From contig JBBIHG010000015.1 in assembly GCA_037447125.1 (NCBI GenBank), positions 1 through 50,641 on the forward strand: a stretch of DNA of 50,641 nt. The letters are read 5' to 3'. The first letter of the stretch is position 1, and each line of letters opens with the position of its first letter. The translations under genes were made by a program, and so were the position numbers. Under the pieces are notes generated by a model that was not told where the DNA came from, did not search any database, and worked only from the letters and a program-made list of their open reading frames with translations. Positions 1-8,400 of this stretch are shown one piece after another. The DNA comes from UBA2029 sp037447125. Lineage in GTDB: Bacteria > Chloroflexota > Anaerolineae > Aggregatilineales > Aggregatilineaceae.

Positions 1-113
1 CGGCCAGCATCGCCTCCATGATCCTCACCACCGAAGCCCTCATCACCGACATCCCCGCGCCCGAACCGCCCATGCCGGCGGGCGGCGCTGGTGGCATGGG
101 CGGTATGATGTAG
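1..113 (+). CDS. groL: 60 kDa chaperonin GroEL, C-terminal end (partial)
   Basis: Only the last 36 codons are in the window; the gene begins to the left of base 1. The frame starting at base 3 reads ASIASMILTTEALITDIP, then a Pro/Gly/Met tail ending GGMGGMM before TAG. The segment before the tail matches the conserved end of the GroEL equatorial domain. The flexible GGM-repeat tail is typical of group I chaperonins and lies inside the folding cavity. GroEL forms a double-ring ATP-driven folding chamber with GroES. A strong terminator follows the stop codon, so this is the end of its transcript. Identification is confident despite the short length, because the tail motif is very characteristic. 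Confidence 0.9.
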   Translation, partial: ASIASMILTTEALITDIPAPEPPMPAGGAGGMGGMM

Positions 114-145
114 GCTGCCGGTCAGGGGCAGACGACCGATTGCAG

Positions 146-178
146 CGCCGGGCGGGAGCGATCTCGCCCGGCGTTTTT
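146..178 (+). terminator. Rho-independent terminator after groEL
   Basis: Perfect 9-bp stem CGCCGGGCG / CGCCCGGCG with a 10-base loop, followed directly by five T. It lies 32 bases after the groEL stop codon. Confidence 0.85.
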
Positions 179-222
179 GCTGACCGCGCGGACACTTCTG
201 CTGCACAGGGCGAAGCTCTTTT

Positions 223-317
223 GAACCGCAAAGACGCAGAGAGCGCAGAGGAAAGACAGGTAGAGGCAAGAAACATTCTCCGATCTTCTCTGCGTCCTCT
301 GCGCCTCTGCGGTGATC
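223..317. repeat. CGCAGAG-type palindromic repeat, copy 1
   Basis: About 95 bp with two inverted arms. The left arm carries repeated GCAGAG units (starts GAACCGCAAAGACGCAGAG). The right arm is its complement (CTCTGCGTCCTCTGCGCCT, then CTGCGGTGATC). The core unit is about 8 bases, so the arms are both inverted and internally periodic. Related copies lie at 1826-1920 and 2917-3019; none was seen in the remaining 47 kb. Confidence 0.8.
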
Positions 318-336
318 TTTCGCTCTTTTGCGCCGG

Positions 337-366
337 TTGATCGAATCGTGCCGCGTGCACTACAAT
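337..366 (+). promoter_or_regulatory. Sigma70-type promoter for the TolB-like lipoprotein gene
   Basis: TTGATC, 18-base spacer, TACAAT. The predicted transcript would start near 373 and give a leader of about 47 bases containing the AGGAGG ribosome binding site at 408-413. Confidence 0.5.
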
Positions 367-419
367 GAGCGCGGGGCATGAAGGCCCCATCCCCGCAACC
401 GCTAAGCAGGAGGGGCAGC

Positions 420-1799
420 GTGACAATGGTCAGAACGCGCATCCGGTGGATAGTGTTCGCATTGGGATTGCTGGCGCTCGGTTTGGCCGCGTGTGGCGGC
501 GCGGGCAACGGCGACGGTGGGGACGACCCCGCCCTCCTGCCGACGCTGGCCCGCCTGGAAGACCTCGCCACCGCGCGCGCCGGGGCCACTGCGCCTGCCA
601 CGCCGCCGATTGAACCGCCCGTCGCTGCGCCGCCGCTCACCACGCCCGCGCCCGTCGTCGCGCTCGCCAGCGCTACCCGGACGCCCCCGCCCTCAGCGAC
701 CAGCACGCCCAGCGTCACGCCCACCATCCCGCCGACCGCTACCGCGTCACCCACCGTGCTCAGCACCGCCGCTCTCGGCGCGACGGGCATCGCCCTGACC
801 AACACGGCAGCGGCAGGTGCTCTGCCTTTCACCCAGACAGTGGCCGCGGTGGTCGGCGCGACGCAGACGGCACGGGCGCGCATCACCCCGACGAACACGC
901 CCCCTCCGCTCCCCGACGAGCCGTACCAGGTCGTCTTCTACAGCGACCGCGACGGCAGCGACGACCTCTTCCTGATGACGCTCAACGGCGCCGAGCGCCG
1001 CCTGACCGGTTCGCCCGCGGACGAGCGCGAGCCGTCCTGCGCGCCGGATGGCCGTTCGGTCGTCTTCGCCTCGGACGCCAGCGGCAGCTACCAGATTCAC
1101 CTGCTGCGGCTGGATAGGAGCGAGCCGGTCGCGCTCACGGCTTCCGCCGGGATGAACTTCGCCCCGGTCTTCAGCCCGGACGGGACGCAGATCGCCTTCG
1201 TCTCCACGCGCGACGACGGCGTGCCGACGATCTGGGTCATGAACGCCGACGGGAGCGAGCAGCACCAGGTGACGACCGAGCTGGGCCGGGCCACGTCGCC
1301 GTCGTGGAGTCCTGATGGGCGTCAACTGCTCTACTCCAGCGAGCAGTTCGGCCCCTGGAACATCTTCCTGACCGTGATCGGCGAGGACGTGGAGGGAGAG
1401 TTCCCCGTGCTGCCGCCGGAGTTCAGCGAGGCTAACCAGCTCTGGCCGGTCTTCGACCCGACCGGCGACCGCATCGCCTACACCGTGTGGCCCGATCTCA
1501 ATGATCCGCAGACCGCCGACATCTGGCTGCTGGATTTCGAGCAGCCGGAGCCGGCGGCGATCCGCGCCGGCGCGGGGGCTGCCATCGCCTGGGCCTGGGG
1601 CGATGACACGCACCTGCTGGCCTCGGTCGGCGGGCCGGGTGATGTGCAAATCGCCCTGCTGGACGTGACGACCGGTGAAGCGGTCCGCCTGACGAGCGCG
1701 GGGAGCTTCAACGGCGGGGCGCGGCTGTGCGTCGTCCAGCCGGAGGGCCTGCCGCCAGAGCCGACCGTCGCGCCCAGCCCGACGGCGGGCGGAGGATGA
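420..1799 (+). CDS. TolB-like beta-propeller lipoprotein
   Basis: Predicted exported lipoprotein of 459 residues. A hydrophobic signal segment ends in the lipobox LAAC, so Cys would be lipidated and the protein anchored outside the cytoplasmic membrane. A long Ala/Pro/Thr-rich linker (to about residue 160) precedes repeated propeller blades of the PD40/TolB type, visible as SPDGTQIAFVS, NADGSEQHQVT and SPDGRQLLYSS. Such propellers usually bind proteins or ligands; no catalytic motif is seen and the partner is unknown. The GTG at 420 was chosen because AGGAGG at 408-413 sits 6 bases upstream; ATG at 426 is the alternative. The gene has its own promoter and is followed by a CGCAGAG repeat, so it appears monocistronic. 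Confidence 0.8.
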   Translation: MTMVRTRIRWIVFALGLLALGLAACGGAGNGDGGDDPALLPTLARLEDLATARAGATAPATPPIEPPVAAPPLTTPAPVVALASATRTPPPSATSTPSVTPTIPPTATASPTVLSTAALGATGIALTNTAAAGALPFTQTVAAVVGATQTARARITPTNTPPPLPDEPYQVVFYSDRDGSDDLFLMTLNGAERRLTGSPADEREPSCAPDGRSVVFASDASGSYQIHLLRLDRSEPVALTASAGMNFAPVFSPDGTQIAFVSTRDDGVPTIWVMNADGSEQHQVTTELGRATSPSWSPDGRQLLYSSEQFGPWNIFLTVIGEDVEGEFPVLPPEFSEANQLWPVFDPTGDRIAYTVWPDLNDPQTADIWLLDFEQPEPAAIRAGAGAAIAWAWGDDTHLLASVGGPGDVQIALLDVTTGEAVRLTSAGSFNGGARLCVVQPEGLPPEPTVAPSPTAGGG

Positions 1800-1825
1800 A
1801 CGGGCATAGGGGTTGTGGGCCAAAG

Positions 1826-1920
1826 GATCACCGCAGAGACGCTGAGAGCGCTGAGAAGAACAAGCCTCCTAAGCTACCTTCAAGATCCTCCTCTGCGTCC
1901 TCTGTGCCTCTGCGGTTCAG
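1826..1920. repeat. CGCAGAG-type palindromic repeat, copy 2
   Basis: Starts GATCACCGCAGAGACGCTGA and ends with the complementary arm CTCTGCGTCCTCTGTGCCTC then TGCGGTTC. Same length and arm design as copy 1. It lies between the TolB-like gene and the fabI promoter. Confidence 0.8.
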
Positions 1921-1964
1921 AGAATCTCGCTCCCTACCCCAGATGTTCCTGGATGGGCGCCCGC

Positions 1965-1994
1965 GTGACAAAACCGCGCCGGGTGTGTTACAAC
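1965..1994 (+). promoter_or_regulatory. Candidate fabI promoter
   Basis: GTGACA, 18-base spacer, TACAAC, about 42 bases before the fabI start. The match is moderate (about 5/6 and 4/6), so this is tentative. Confidence 0.35.
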
Positions 1995-2036
1995 AATCCA
2001 CCATCATCGCAGCACGTAAGCAGGGAGGAATGACTC

Positions 2037-2831
2037 ATGGGAGTGCTGGCAGGCAAGACCGCGCTGGTATTCGGCGTGGCCAACAAGCGTTCGATCGCGT
2101 GGGGGATCGTCGAGGCGCTGCTGCGCGAGGGCGCGACGGTCGGCATCAGCTACGCGGGCGAGGTGCTCGAAAAGCGCGTCTTCCCGCTGGCTCAGGAAGT
2201 GGGCATTGACTTCGTGGAGCAGTGCGACGTGACGTCTGACGAGCAGATCGCGGCGACTTTCGCCAAAGCCGGGGCGAAGTTCGGCACCCTGAACATCCTC
2301 GTTCACTCCGTCGCCTACGCGCCGGGCGAAGACCTGGGCGGGCGCTTCCGCGACGTGAGCCGCGACGGGTTCAAGATGGCCCTGGACATCTCCGCCTACA
2401 GCCTGATCCCTATGGCCCGCCATGCCGCCGATCTCATGCCCAATGGCGGCAGCATCATGGCCCTGACCTATTATGCGGCGGAGAAGGTCGTCCCGCGCTA
2501 CAACGTCATGGCTGTCGCCAAGGCCGCGCTGGAGAACATCGTGCGCTACCTGGCCGCCGACCTCGGTCCGCAGGGCATCCGCGTCAACGCGCTCAGCCCC
2601 GGCCCGATCAAGACGCTGGCCGCGGCGGGCGTGCCCGGCTTCCGCATGATGCTCAATTACAGCGAGAAGGTCACGCCGCTGCGCTCGCAGGTCACCCAGG
2701 AGGACGTGGGCAATGTGGCCGTCTTCCTGGCCAGCGACTGGGGTCGCCAGGTGACGGGCGAGACCGTCTACATTGACGGCGGGTACCACATCCTCGGCCT
2801 GACCATGACCGAGGAAGACCTGGAGGACTAG
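2037..2831 (+). CDS. fabI: Enoyl-[acyl-carrier-protein] reductase (NADH), FabI type
   Basis: 264 residues, the usual FabI length. FabI catalyses the last reduction of each fatty acid elongation cycle, converting trans-2-enoyl-ACP to acyl-ACP in the cytoplasm. The N-terminus carries the diagnostic dinucleotide-binding motif GVANKRSIAWGI (residues 13-24). The catalytic pair is visible as Tyr155-x6-Lys162 in PRYNVMAVAKAAL, which is the FabI spacing (Y-x6-K) and not the Y-x3-K of classical short-chain dehydrogenases. The C-terminus has the expected G-E-T-V-Y-I-D-G-G-Y strand and turn. A GGGAGGA ribosome binding site lies 6-7 bases before the ATG. Another fatty-acid gene in the window is the acyl carrier protein at 29005. 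Confidence 0.95.
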   Translation: MGVLAGKTALVFGVANKRSIAWGIVEALLREGATVGISYAGEVLEKRVFPLAQEVGIDFVEQCDVTSDEQIAATFAKAGAKFGTLNILVHSVAYAPGEDLGGRFRDVSRDGFKMALDISAYSLIPMARHAADLMPNGGSIMALTYYAAEKVVPRYNVMAVAKAALENIVRYLAADLGPQGIRVNALSPGPIKTLAAAGVPGFRMMLNYSEKVTPLRSQVTQEDVGNVAVFLASDWGRQVTGETVYIDGGYHILGLTMTEEDLED

Positions 2832-2851
2832 GGCGATCCGGCGCGGGCAGT

Positions 2852-2879
2852 GATCGGTCTTCAGTGATCAGCCGTCAAT
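2852..2879. repeat. Heptanucleotide repeat, single arm
   Basis: Four consecutive 7-base units of the type NNYCRGY: GATCGGT, CTTCAGT, GATCAGC, CGTCAAT. The first units nearly match the left arm of the larger cluster at 12590-12751. It lies just after fabI and before CGCAGAG copy 3. Confidence 0.5.
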
Positions 2880-2916
2880 GGCCGGCGAAGGGCGTATTCC
2901 AGTTCTGGTGCAGAGC

Positions 2917-3019
2917 ATCATCGCAGAGAGACGCTGAGAGGCGCAGAGAACGCAGAGAAAAGCCAAGAATCTTCAAGCTTCGCTTCTCCTCTGCGTCCTC
3001 TGTGTCTCTGCGGTTCAAG
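2917..3019. repeat. CGCAGAG-type palindromic repeat, copy 3
   Basis: Begins CATCGCAGAGAGACGCTGAG and ends TCTGCGTCCTCTGTGTCTCT then GCGGTTCAA, complementary to the left arm. It occupies most of the space between fabI and the converging hypothetical gene at 3074-3451. Confidence 0.8.
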
Positions 3020-3073
3020 CATTTCACCCTCCCTCGTGAAATACACCCGCCAGCAAAGGGCACGCGGCCGGCG

Positions 3074-3451
3074 TCACGGTTTCGAACCGTCGCGTCGCCT
3101 GGCTGCGGCGACGGCCGGCACCGGCCCGGTCCCGCCGCGCTTGTGCGCCGGGCGCAGCAGCGGCTCGACGCGCGTCTCCATGTAGACAAACGCGACTTTC
3201 CTGGCTTTCATCCCGCGCGGGCCGCCGCCGATTTCTTTGTTGCTGTCGGAGACGGTGGCCCGCTCGACAATGGTAATGCTCAGCCCGGCGTTGGGCAGCA
3301 CCCACAGCGTGTGATACTCGTCCCATATCGCGTTGCGGTAGTACTTCAAGATCGCGTCCGGGTCCAGGGCGCGGATTTCTTTGCGCACATCCTTGATCTT
3401 CATGGCGCTCAAACGACGGGCCAGTTGCTCGCGGGTAGCCTCGTCTATCAC
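3074..3451 (-). CDS. Hypothetical protein, 125 residues
   Basis: No family recognised. The N-terminal half (MIDEATREQLARRL onward) looks like a helical region rich in charged residues. A central segment, ending GLSITIVERATVSD, looks like beta strands. The C-terminal 40 residues are basic and Pro/Ala/Arg-rich, probably disordered. No signal peptide or membrane segment is seen. The GTG start is supported by a GGAGGT ribosome binding site 6 bases upstream and an extended -10 promoter (TGCTAGAAT) about 50 bases further up. It converges on fabI. The clean translation signals make it a likely real gene; function unknown. Confidence 0.6.
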   Translation of the reverse strand: MIDEATREQLARRLSAMKIKDVRKEIRALDPDAILKYYRNAIWDEYHTLWVLPNAGLSITIVERATVSDSNKEIGGGPRGMKARKVAFVYMETRVEPLLRPAHKRGGTGPVPAVAAARRRDGSKP

Positions 3452-3499
3452 GGTCTTACCTCCGCTGAAGAAACCACGATCATGCTGATGCCGCCGGTA

Positions 3500-3508
3500 A
3501 TTCTAGCA
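3500..3508 (-). promoter_or_regulatory. Extended -10 promoter for the hypothetical gene at 3074-3451
   Basis: On the minus strand the bases read TGCTAGAAT, an extended -10 (TGn before TAGAAT). No -35 match is seen. The same TGCTAnnAT pattern precedes three other genes in the window. Confidence 0.4.
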
Positions 3509-3885
3509 CAGAACGAGCGAGGCGGGGTGTATACAGGGCGATTGCATCAAATCGGGTCTGGCAGCGTTTTAAGGAAGGTGCTGTCGAGACCGGCTTTGAA
3601 ACGTTTGGTGCGAATGCTCCCTTTTGGACGTTCCCTGGGGGCCATCTGCCGCGGGACAGCCAGGGTGTGAGCCGCATGCCCAAGCCGGACGCGAGCGTCA
3701 TCTTCGCGGAAGATCACATCCAGAACCAGTGTAAGCTGTTCTCAAGCGCTCAATGAAAGCGTGTGGCAGCCAGGAGCGGATCAGCATGGGATTCTCATCT
3801 GACAGGGGCGCCTCTTCACTGGACACACCCTATTATTCCCCAGCAGCAATTTGACGCGATCGCCCGCGGCAGTCTCGTTCTCTCG

Positions 3886-3914
3886 CCGACAAACGCGCCA
3901 TTTCGCGGTATGAT
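3886..3914 (+). promoter_or_regulatory. Candidate promoter for the mannosyltransferase gene
   Basis: CCGACA, 17-base spacer, TATGAT; 4/6 and 5/6 matches to the sigma70 consensus with ideal spacing. The leader would be about 88 bases. Confidence 0.4.
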
Positions 3915-4008
3915 TGGGGCAGGCGGGAGAGCCATTCTGTCACGAGTGGATGATGTCACAGATCGCGCTGGCAGAGAAGCCGGGCGCTGCGCAGGCGGAG
4001 AACAAGGC

Positions 4009-4770
4009 ATGAAGCTGATAGTCGTGCTGCCCACGTATAACGAGGCAGAGAACCTGGAGACGATGGTCGGGCGGCTGCTGGCGCTCGACCTGCCGGTGGA
4101 GCTTGCGGTGCTGGTCGTGGACGACAACTCGCCGGACGGCACCGGCCAGATCGCTGACAAACTGGCCGCGGAGCATCCGGGCCGGGTGGACGTGCTCCAT
4201 CGCCGGAACAAGCGCGGCCTGGGCACCGCCTACATAGATGGCTTTCGCCTGGCCTTTGAGAAAGGCGCGGACTACATCCTGCAGATGGACTGCGACTTCT
4301 CGCACGACCCCCAATATATCCCGGCCATGGTCGAGGAAGCGGAGACCGGTGGCTGCGATGTCGTCGTCGGCTCACGCTACACGAAAGGTGGCAGCGTGGA
4401 TGAGACGTGGGGCATCGGGCGCAAGCTGCTCAGTTGGTGGGCCAACAGCATCTACGTCAATCTGATCCTGCGCACCGGCACTAAGGACGCGACCGGCGGC
4501 TTCCGCCTGTGGCGCGCTGACACACTCAAAGGCATGGGCCTGGATCGCATCCGCTCCAGCGGCTACGTCTTCCAGGTGGAGACCATCTATGTGGCCGAGA
4601 AGCTGGGCTACCAGACCGGCGAAGTGCCGATCTATTTCGCCGACCGCAAGCGCGGCCAGTCCAAGATGAGCTTCAAGGTGCAGAGCGAAGCGGCGCTGCG
4701 CGTGTGGCAGGTCTGGTGGCGGCACCGGCGCCTGCGCCCGGCAGACCGGCTGCCCGTGCCGTGCCAGTAG
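4009..4770 (+). CDS. Polyprenol monophosphomannose synthase-like glycosyltransferase (GT2)
   Basis: 253 residues of GT-A fold. The N-terminus MKLIVVLPTYNEAENLE and the segment VVDDNSPDGT (residues 37-46) are classic for dolichol- or polyprenol-phosphate mannosyltransferases. The metal/nucleotide-binding DxD is Asp94-Cys-Asp96 in QMDCDFSHDP. The motif KDATGGFRLWR and the C-terminal Arg/Lys-rich segment (RKRGQSKMS) are also typical of this family. The enzyme would move mannose (or another hexose) from a GDP-sugar to a lipid phosphate at the inner face of the membrane, feeding glycosylation outside. It lacks the C-terminal membrane domain found in some relatives. The ATG was chosen because AGGCGGAG lies about 8 bases upstream; longer upstream frames have no such support. 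Confidence 0.85.
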   Translation: MKLIVVLPTYNEAENLETMVGRLLALDLPVELAVLVVDDNSPDGTGQIADKLAAEHPGRVDVLHRRNKRGLGTAYIDGFRLAFEKGADYILQMDCDFSHDPQYIPAMVEEAETGGCDVVVGSRYTKGGSVDETWGIGRKLLSWWANSIYVNLILRTGTKDATGGFRLWRADTLKGMGLDRIRSSGYVFQVETIYVAEKLGYQTGEVPIYFADRKRGQSKMSFKVQSEAALRVWQVWWRHRRLRPADRLPVPCQ

Positions 4771-4849
4771 TGTGTCCGACCGTATCTATTCACCTTGCCA
4801 GCCGTAGCGCAAAGGTGTCCGACCGGGCAAGTGAGTGCATGATAGATGT

Positions 4850-4991
4850 CTGAGAGGGTGTATGGTAAGCTCCCCTCATCCCCCGACCCCTTCTCCCTCC
4901 AGGGGGAGAAGGGGGGCAAAGCGCGGGATTTCCCCTCGCCCCGGTGAGGGAGAGGGGTGCAGGGGTGAGGGGTTTCCGTACACGCTCTGAG
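4850..4991. repeat. MITE-like element with imperfect terminal inverted repeats
   Basis: Bounded by CTGAGAGGGTGTATGG (4850-4865) and CCGTACACGCTCTGAG (4976-4991), which pair at 13 of 16 positions. The interior is itself palindromic (CCCCTCATCCCC opposite GGGGTGAGGGG, and CTTCTCCCTCCAGGGGGAGA). It has no coding capacity and ends exactly at the start codon of the next gene. Confidence 0.65.
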
Positions 4992-5276
4992 ATGGACGAC
5001 CTGCTCAAACAGCAGCGCGACGCTATTCTGCGCATCGCTGCCCGTCATGGCGCGCGGAACGTGCGCGTCTTCGGCTCTGTGACGAAGGGTACCGCCGGGC
5101 CACAGAGCGACATTGACCTGTTGGTCGAGTTCGATCCCGATCGCAGTCTGATGGATTACGGGCGGCTGGTCATGGATTTGCGCGATCTGCTGGGCCGTGA
5201 GGTAGATGTCGTCACCGAGAAAGGACTGCACTACCTGATCCGCGATGAGGTTTTGCAGGCCGTAGTGCCGCTGTGA
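4992..5276 (+). CDS. Minimal nucleotidyltransferase domain protein (MntA-like)
   Basis: 94 residues, the usual length of stand-alone minimal nucleotidyltransferases of the DNA polymerase beta superfamily. The active-site pattern is intact: G-S followed by S-D-I-D-L-L-V-E-F, giving the metal-binding Asp pair, with a further acidic residue in EVDVVTEKGL. In known MntA/HepT systems this protein AMPylates and neutralises a HEPN-domain toxin encoded next door. No HEPN gene is seen on either side: upstream is a glycosyltransferase and downstream is a repeat and a large membrane protein. The gene sits between two palindromic repeats (4850-4991 and 5301-5369). The first ends at the ATG, so no normal ribosome binding site is seen. 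An alternative in-frame start lies upstream inside the repeat. Confidence 0.75.
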   Translation: MDDLLKQQRDAILRIAARHGARNVRVFGSVTKGTAGPQSDIDLLVEFDPDRSLMDYGRLVMDLRDLLGREVDVVTEKGLHYLIRDEVLQAVVPL

Positions 5277-5300
5277 GCACACTCTGATTGCTGGCCATTT

Positions 5301-5369
5301 ACCTCACCCCCGTTTCGCTTCGCTCAACTTCCCCCTCTCCGCAACGGAGAGGGGGCCAGGGGGTGAGGT
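5301..5369. repeat. ACCTCACCCCC palindrome (short form)
   Basis: Perfect 11-base terminal inverted repeat ACCTCACCCCC / GGGGGTGAGGT enclosing a second palindrome CCCCCTCTCCG / CGGAGAGGGGG. It belongs to the same family as the larger elements at 17516, 23976 and 27901 but lacks their TGTCAGGCAG head. Confidence 0.75.
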
Positions 5370-5464
5370 CATGAGCAAAAAGGAATGGACTGGCGATCAG
5401 GGTAACGACCGACGCGATTCTTCAGACGCTTCAAGAGCAGTCTGAGAACTGAGGTACAGCGAAC

Positions 5465-8400
5465 TTGAAGAAGGTATCCCCCGACGCACTGATCGTGGCA
5501 GGGCTGTTGCTTCTGCCACTCTTGTTTTTCGCGCCGGTCACGCTCGGCGGGCGCACGCTGCTCCCCGCCGACAACCTGTACCAGTTCGAGCCGTGGCGCA
5601 GCGCCCGCGAGGCCGTCGGCGTCCCGGAGATTCCGCACAACGCCCTGCTGTCGGACCTGGTGCTGCAAAACTACCAGTGGAAGACGTTCCTGCGCCGCAG
5701 CCTGGACACGGGCGTGATCCCCCTCTGGCAGCCCAACCAGTTCGCCGGGACGCCCTTCCTGGCGGCGGGGCAGCACGGCGCGCTCTACCCGTTCAGCGTC
5801 CTGTACTACATCCTGCCGCTGCCGCGCGCCTATGGCTGGTTCACGGTCAGCCAGCTCTGGCTGGCCGGCGCGCTGATGTACGCCTTCGCGCGCGGGCTGC
5901 GCCTCAGCCGGGCGGCGGGGGCAGTGGCGGGCGTCGCCTACCAGTTCAGCGCCTTCTTCATCGTCAGCGCCGTCTTCCCGATGATGATCGCCGGCGCAGC
6001 CTGGCTGCCGCTGCTGCTGCTCATGATCGAGTTCGTCATCGAGCGGCGGCCCCTGCGCGGCGACCGCCCGGCGACTGTGCCCTGGATCGCGCTGGGCGCG
6101 CTGGCGCTGATGATGAACATCTTCGCCGGGCACGTCGAGATCACCTACTACACGTTGATTGTCATGGCCTACTGGGCGGCGGCGCGCCTGCTGTGGGCGT
6201 GGTGGCGCGATCGCGCTGCCTGGCGAAGGCTACTGCGCCCGGCGGGGTCGCTGCTGCTGCTAGTCGCGCTGGGGGTGGGGCTGGGCGCGGCGCAGTTCTT
6301 GCCGCTCTATGAGCTGGGCACGCGCAACTTCCGCGAGGCGGCGGCCAGCTTCGACGAGGTGCGCGGCTACGCCTTCCCCGCGCGGCATGTCGCCAAGTTC
6401 CTGCTGCCGGACGCCTTCGGCAACCCCGCCCAGCACAGCTATCGCGATGTCTTCAGCGGGGACGCGATCGCCCAGGACTGGCAGCGCCCGTGCGCCGAAT
6501 GCCCCGGCGGGTTCGCCCGCGTGACCGATACCGATTTCGGGATCAAGAACTACGTTGAGGGTGGGGCGTATGTCGGCATCCTGACGCTTGTCCTGGCGGG
6601 GATCGGGCTGCTGGCGCGGCGTCCCACCGATACGGTCAATGATCGTAGGGGCGGGTTTGGAAACCCGCCCCTACAAGGCGCGGCCGAACAAGAGGACGCA
6701 GCAGAGCAGCGCCCCTACGAGCCAGGACAGGCGCAGCAGGGCGACGCCCCCCACCGCGCCATCCTGGGCCTGCTGGCCCTTGTCTCGCTGACCTTCGCCT
6801 TCGGCCTGCCCACCTACGCCATCCTCTACTACGTCTTCCCCAACCTGAACCAACTACACACGCCGTTCCGCTGGGTGTGGCCGTTCACCTTCTGCGCGGC
6901 GGCGCTGGCGGGCTTTGGCGTGGACGCGCTGCGCCGGGCGGCGGCCCAGCGCGCCCGCTGGGTGACGTGGCTCGGCGGCGCGCTGATCGCGCTCGGTGTG
7001 GTGATCCTGGGCGGGCTGCTGCTCTCGCGGGCCGCCTACGACAGCTTTGCCCCGCTGGTGGAGCGCGTCTACACGGGCCTGGCGAAGGCCGATCAGGCCT
7101 TCCCGGACGCGCGCTCTTTCTACAGCTACCAGTTCTGGAATGTGCTGGCCCTGGGCCTGCTCGTCCTGGCGTCGGGGGTGGTAGTATGGCTCAGCCGGAG
7201 CCGGGCGCGCCTGCCCCGCCGACTGGGCGGCGCCCCGCTCTGGGGAGCGCTGGCGGTGGGCGTCGTCGCCCTCGATCTGATGATCGCCGGCTGGGGCTTC
7301 AACCCTTCCGCCGACCCCGCCTGGCTGGACTACACGCCGGACGCGGTGCGCTGGCTGCAAGACCGGCAGACGGAGGGCGTGCCCTTCCGCTACACGACGA
7401 TCAACTTCGGCGCGAATCCGCTGCACGCCAACAGCACCTGGCGCTATGACCTGTACGACGCGCGCGGCTACGACAGCATGATCCCCAGGCAGTACGCCGC
7501 GTATATGGGGCTGATCGCGGCGCAGGGCGGGCTGCTGCACAACCGCATTGACCCCATCGCCGGGAATAATGCTCAGGCGCTCACCTCGCCGCTGCTCGAC
7601 CTGCTCAACGTGCGCTACATCGTCGCCGACCGGGCTGTTGAGGAGGCCGGGGCGCTCGGCCTGCGCGAAGTGTACGCTGATGAGGCGCTGCGCATCTACG
7701 AGAACGTGGACGCCCTGCCGCGCGCCTATACGCTGCCCTATTACGACCTCACTGAGCCGCTCTGTGGCGCGCAGCCGGACAACTTCGCGGCCATTGTGAC
7801 CAGCCCCGACTTCGCCGCCGACCCGCGTCGCGTGGTCATCGAGGGCTTCCCCGACGCGGAGGACTGCGAACTGGTCTACGAGTGGCCGGGGCCGGAGCAC
7901 GAGGCCGACCCGGTCTACGCCCAGATCACCCACTACGGCGCGATTGAGGTCATCGTCGCGCCGGAGGTCGCCGAAGAGTCCTGGCTGGTGCTGGCCGACA
8001 GCTACTACCCCGGCTGGAAGGCGTTTGTCCGCCCGACGGGCAGCGGCGAAGACCAGGAGCAGGAGACGCCGATACACCTGGTCAACGGCAACTTTCGCAG
8101 CGTGCGCCTGGAGCCGGGCGCGTGGACGGTGCGCTTCCGCTACAGCCCGCCGACCTTCCAGGTGGGCGCGTTTCTGTCGTTCCTCAGCGGGATGCTGCTC
8201 ATTTTCATGCTCATGCTGTGGCTGTGGCGGCGGCTCTACCGCCCCGCCGCCGAAGCCGACAGCGCCCGCCGCATCGCCAAGAACAGCCTGGCCCCGATCG
8301 TGCTCAACCTGTTCAACCGGGGCATTGACTTCGCCTTCGCCTTCATCATGCTGCGCATCCTCGGCCCGGCGGACGCGGGAGTCTATTACTATGCCATCGT

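Larger units (their letters stand above)
3452..4008. other. Intergenic stretch of 557 bases, lower GC, possible gene remnant
   Basis: No convincing gene. GC looks lower than in the neighbours. It holds the promoter of the leftward hypothetical gene (3500-3508) and a candidate promoter for the rightward glycosyltransferase (3886-3914). Frame 3469-3756 on the plus strand stays open and has protein-like composition (for example GFETFGANAPFWTFPGGHLP), but it has no ATG, GTG or TTG start until near its end, so it may be a decayed gene or chance. Confidence 0.4.

Noticed and set aside
3076..3094. tRNA T-arm-like sequence GGTTTCGAACC
   Set aside because: It is a short palindrome without acceptor or anticodon stems and lies in the coding end of the hypothetical gene.
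3480..3701. 73-residue minus-strand frame in the intergenic stretch
   Set aside because: No ribosome binding site, it overlaps the promoter of the neighbouring gene, and the composition is not protein-like.
4850..5369. Insertion sequence carrying the nucleotidyltransferase gene
   Set aside because: The two flanking repeats belong to different subfamilies, no transposase is present, and no target-site duplication was seen.
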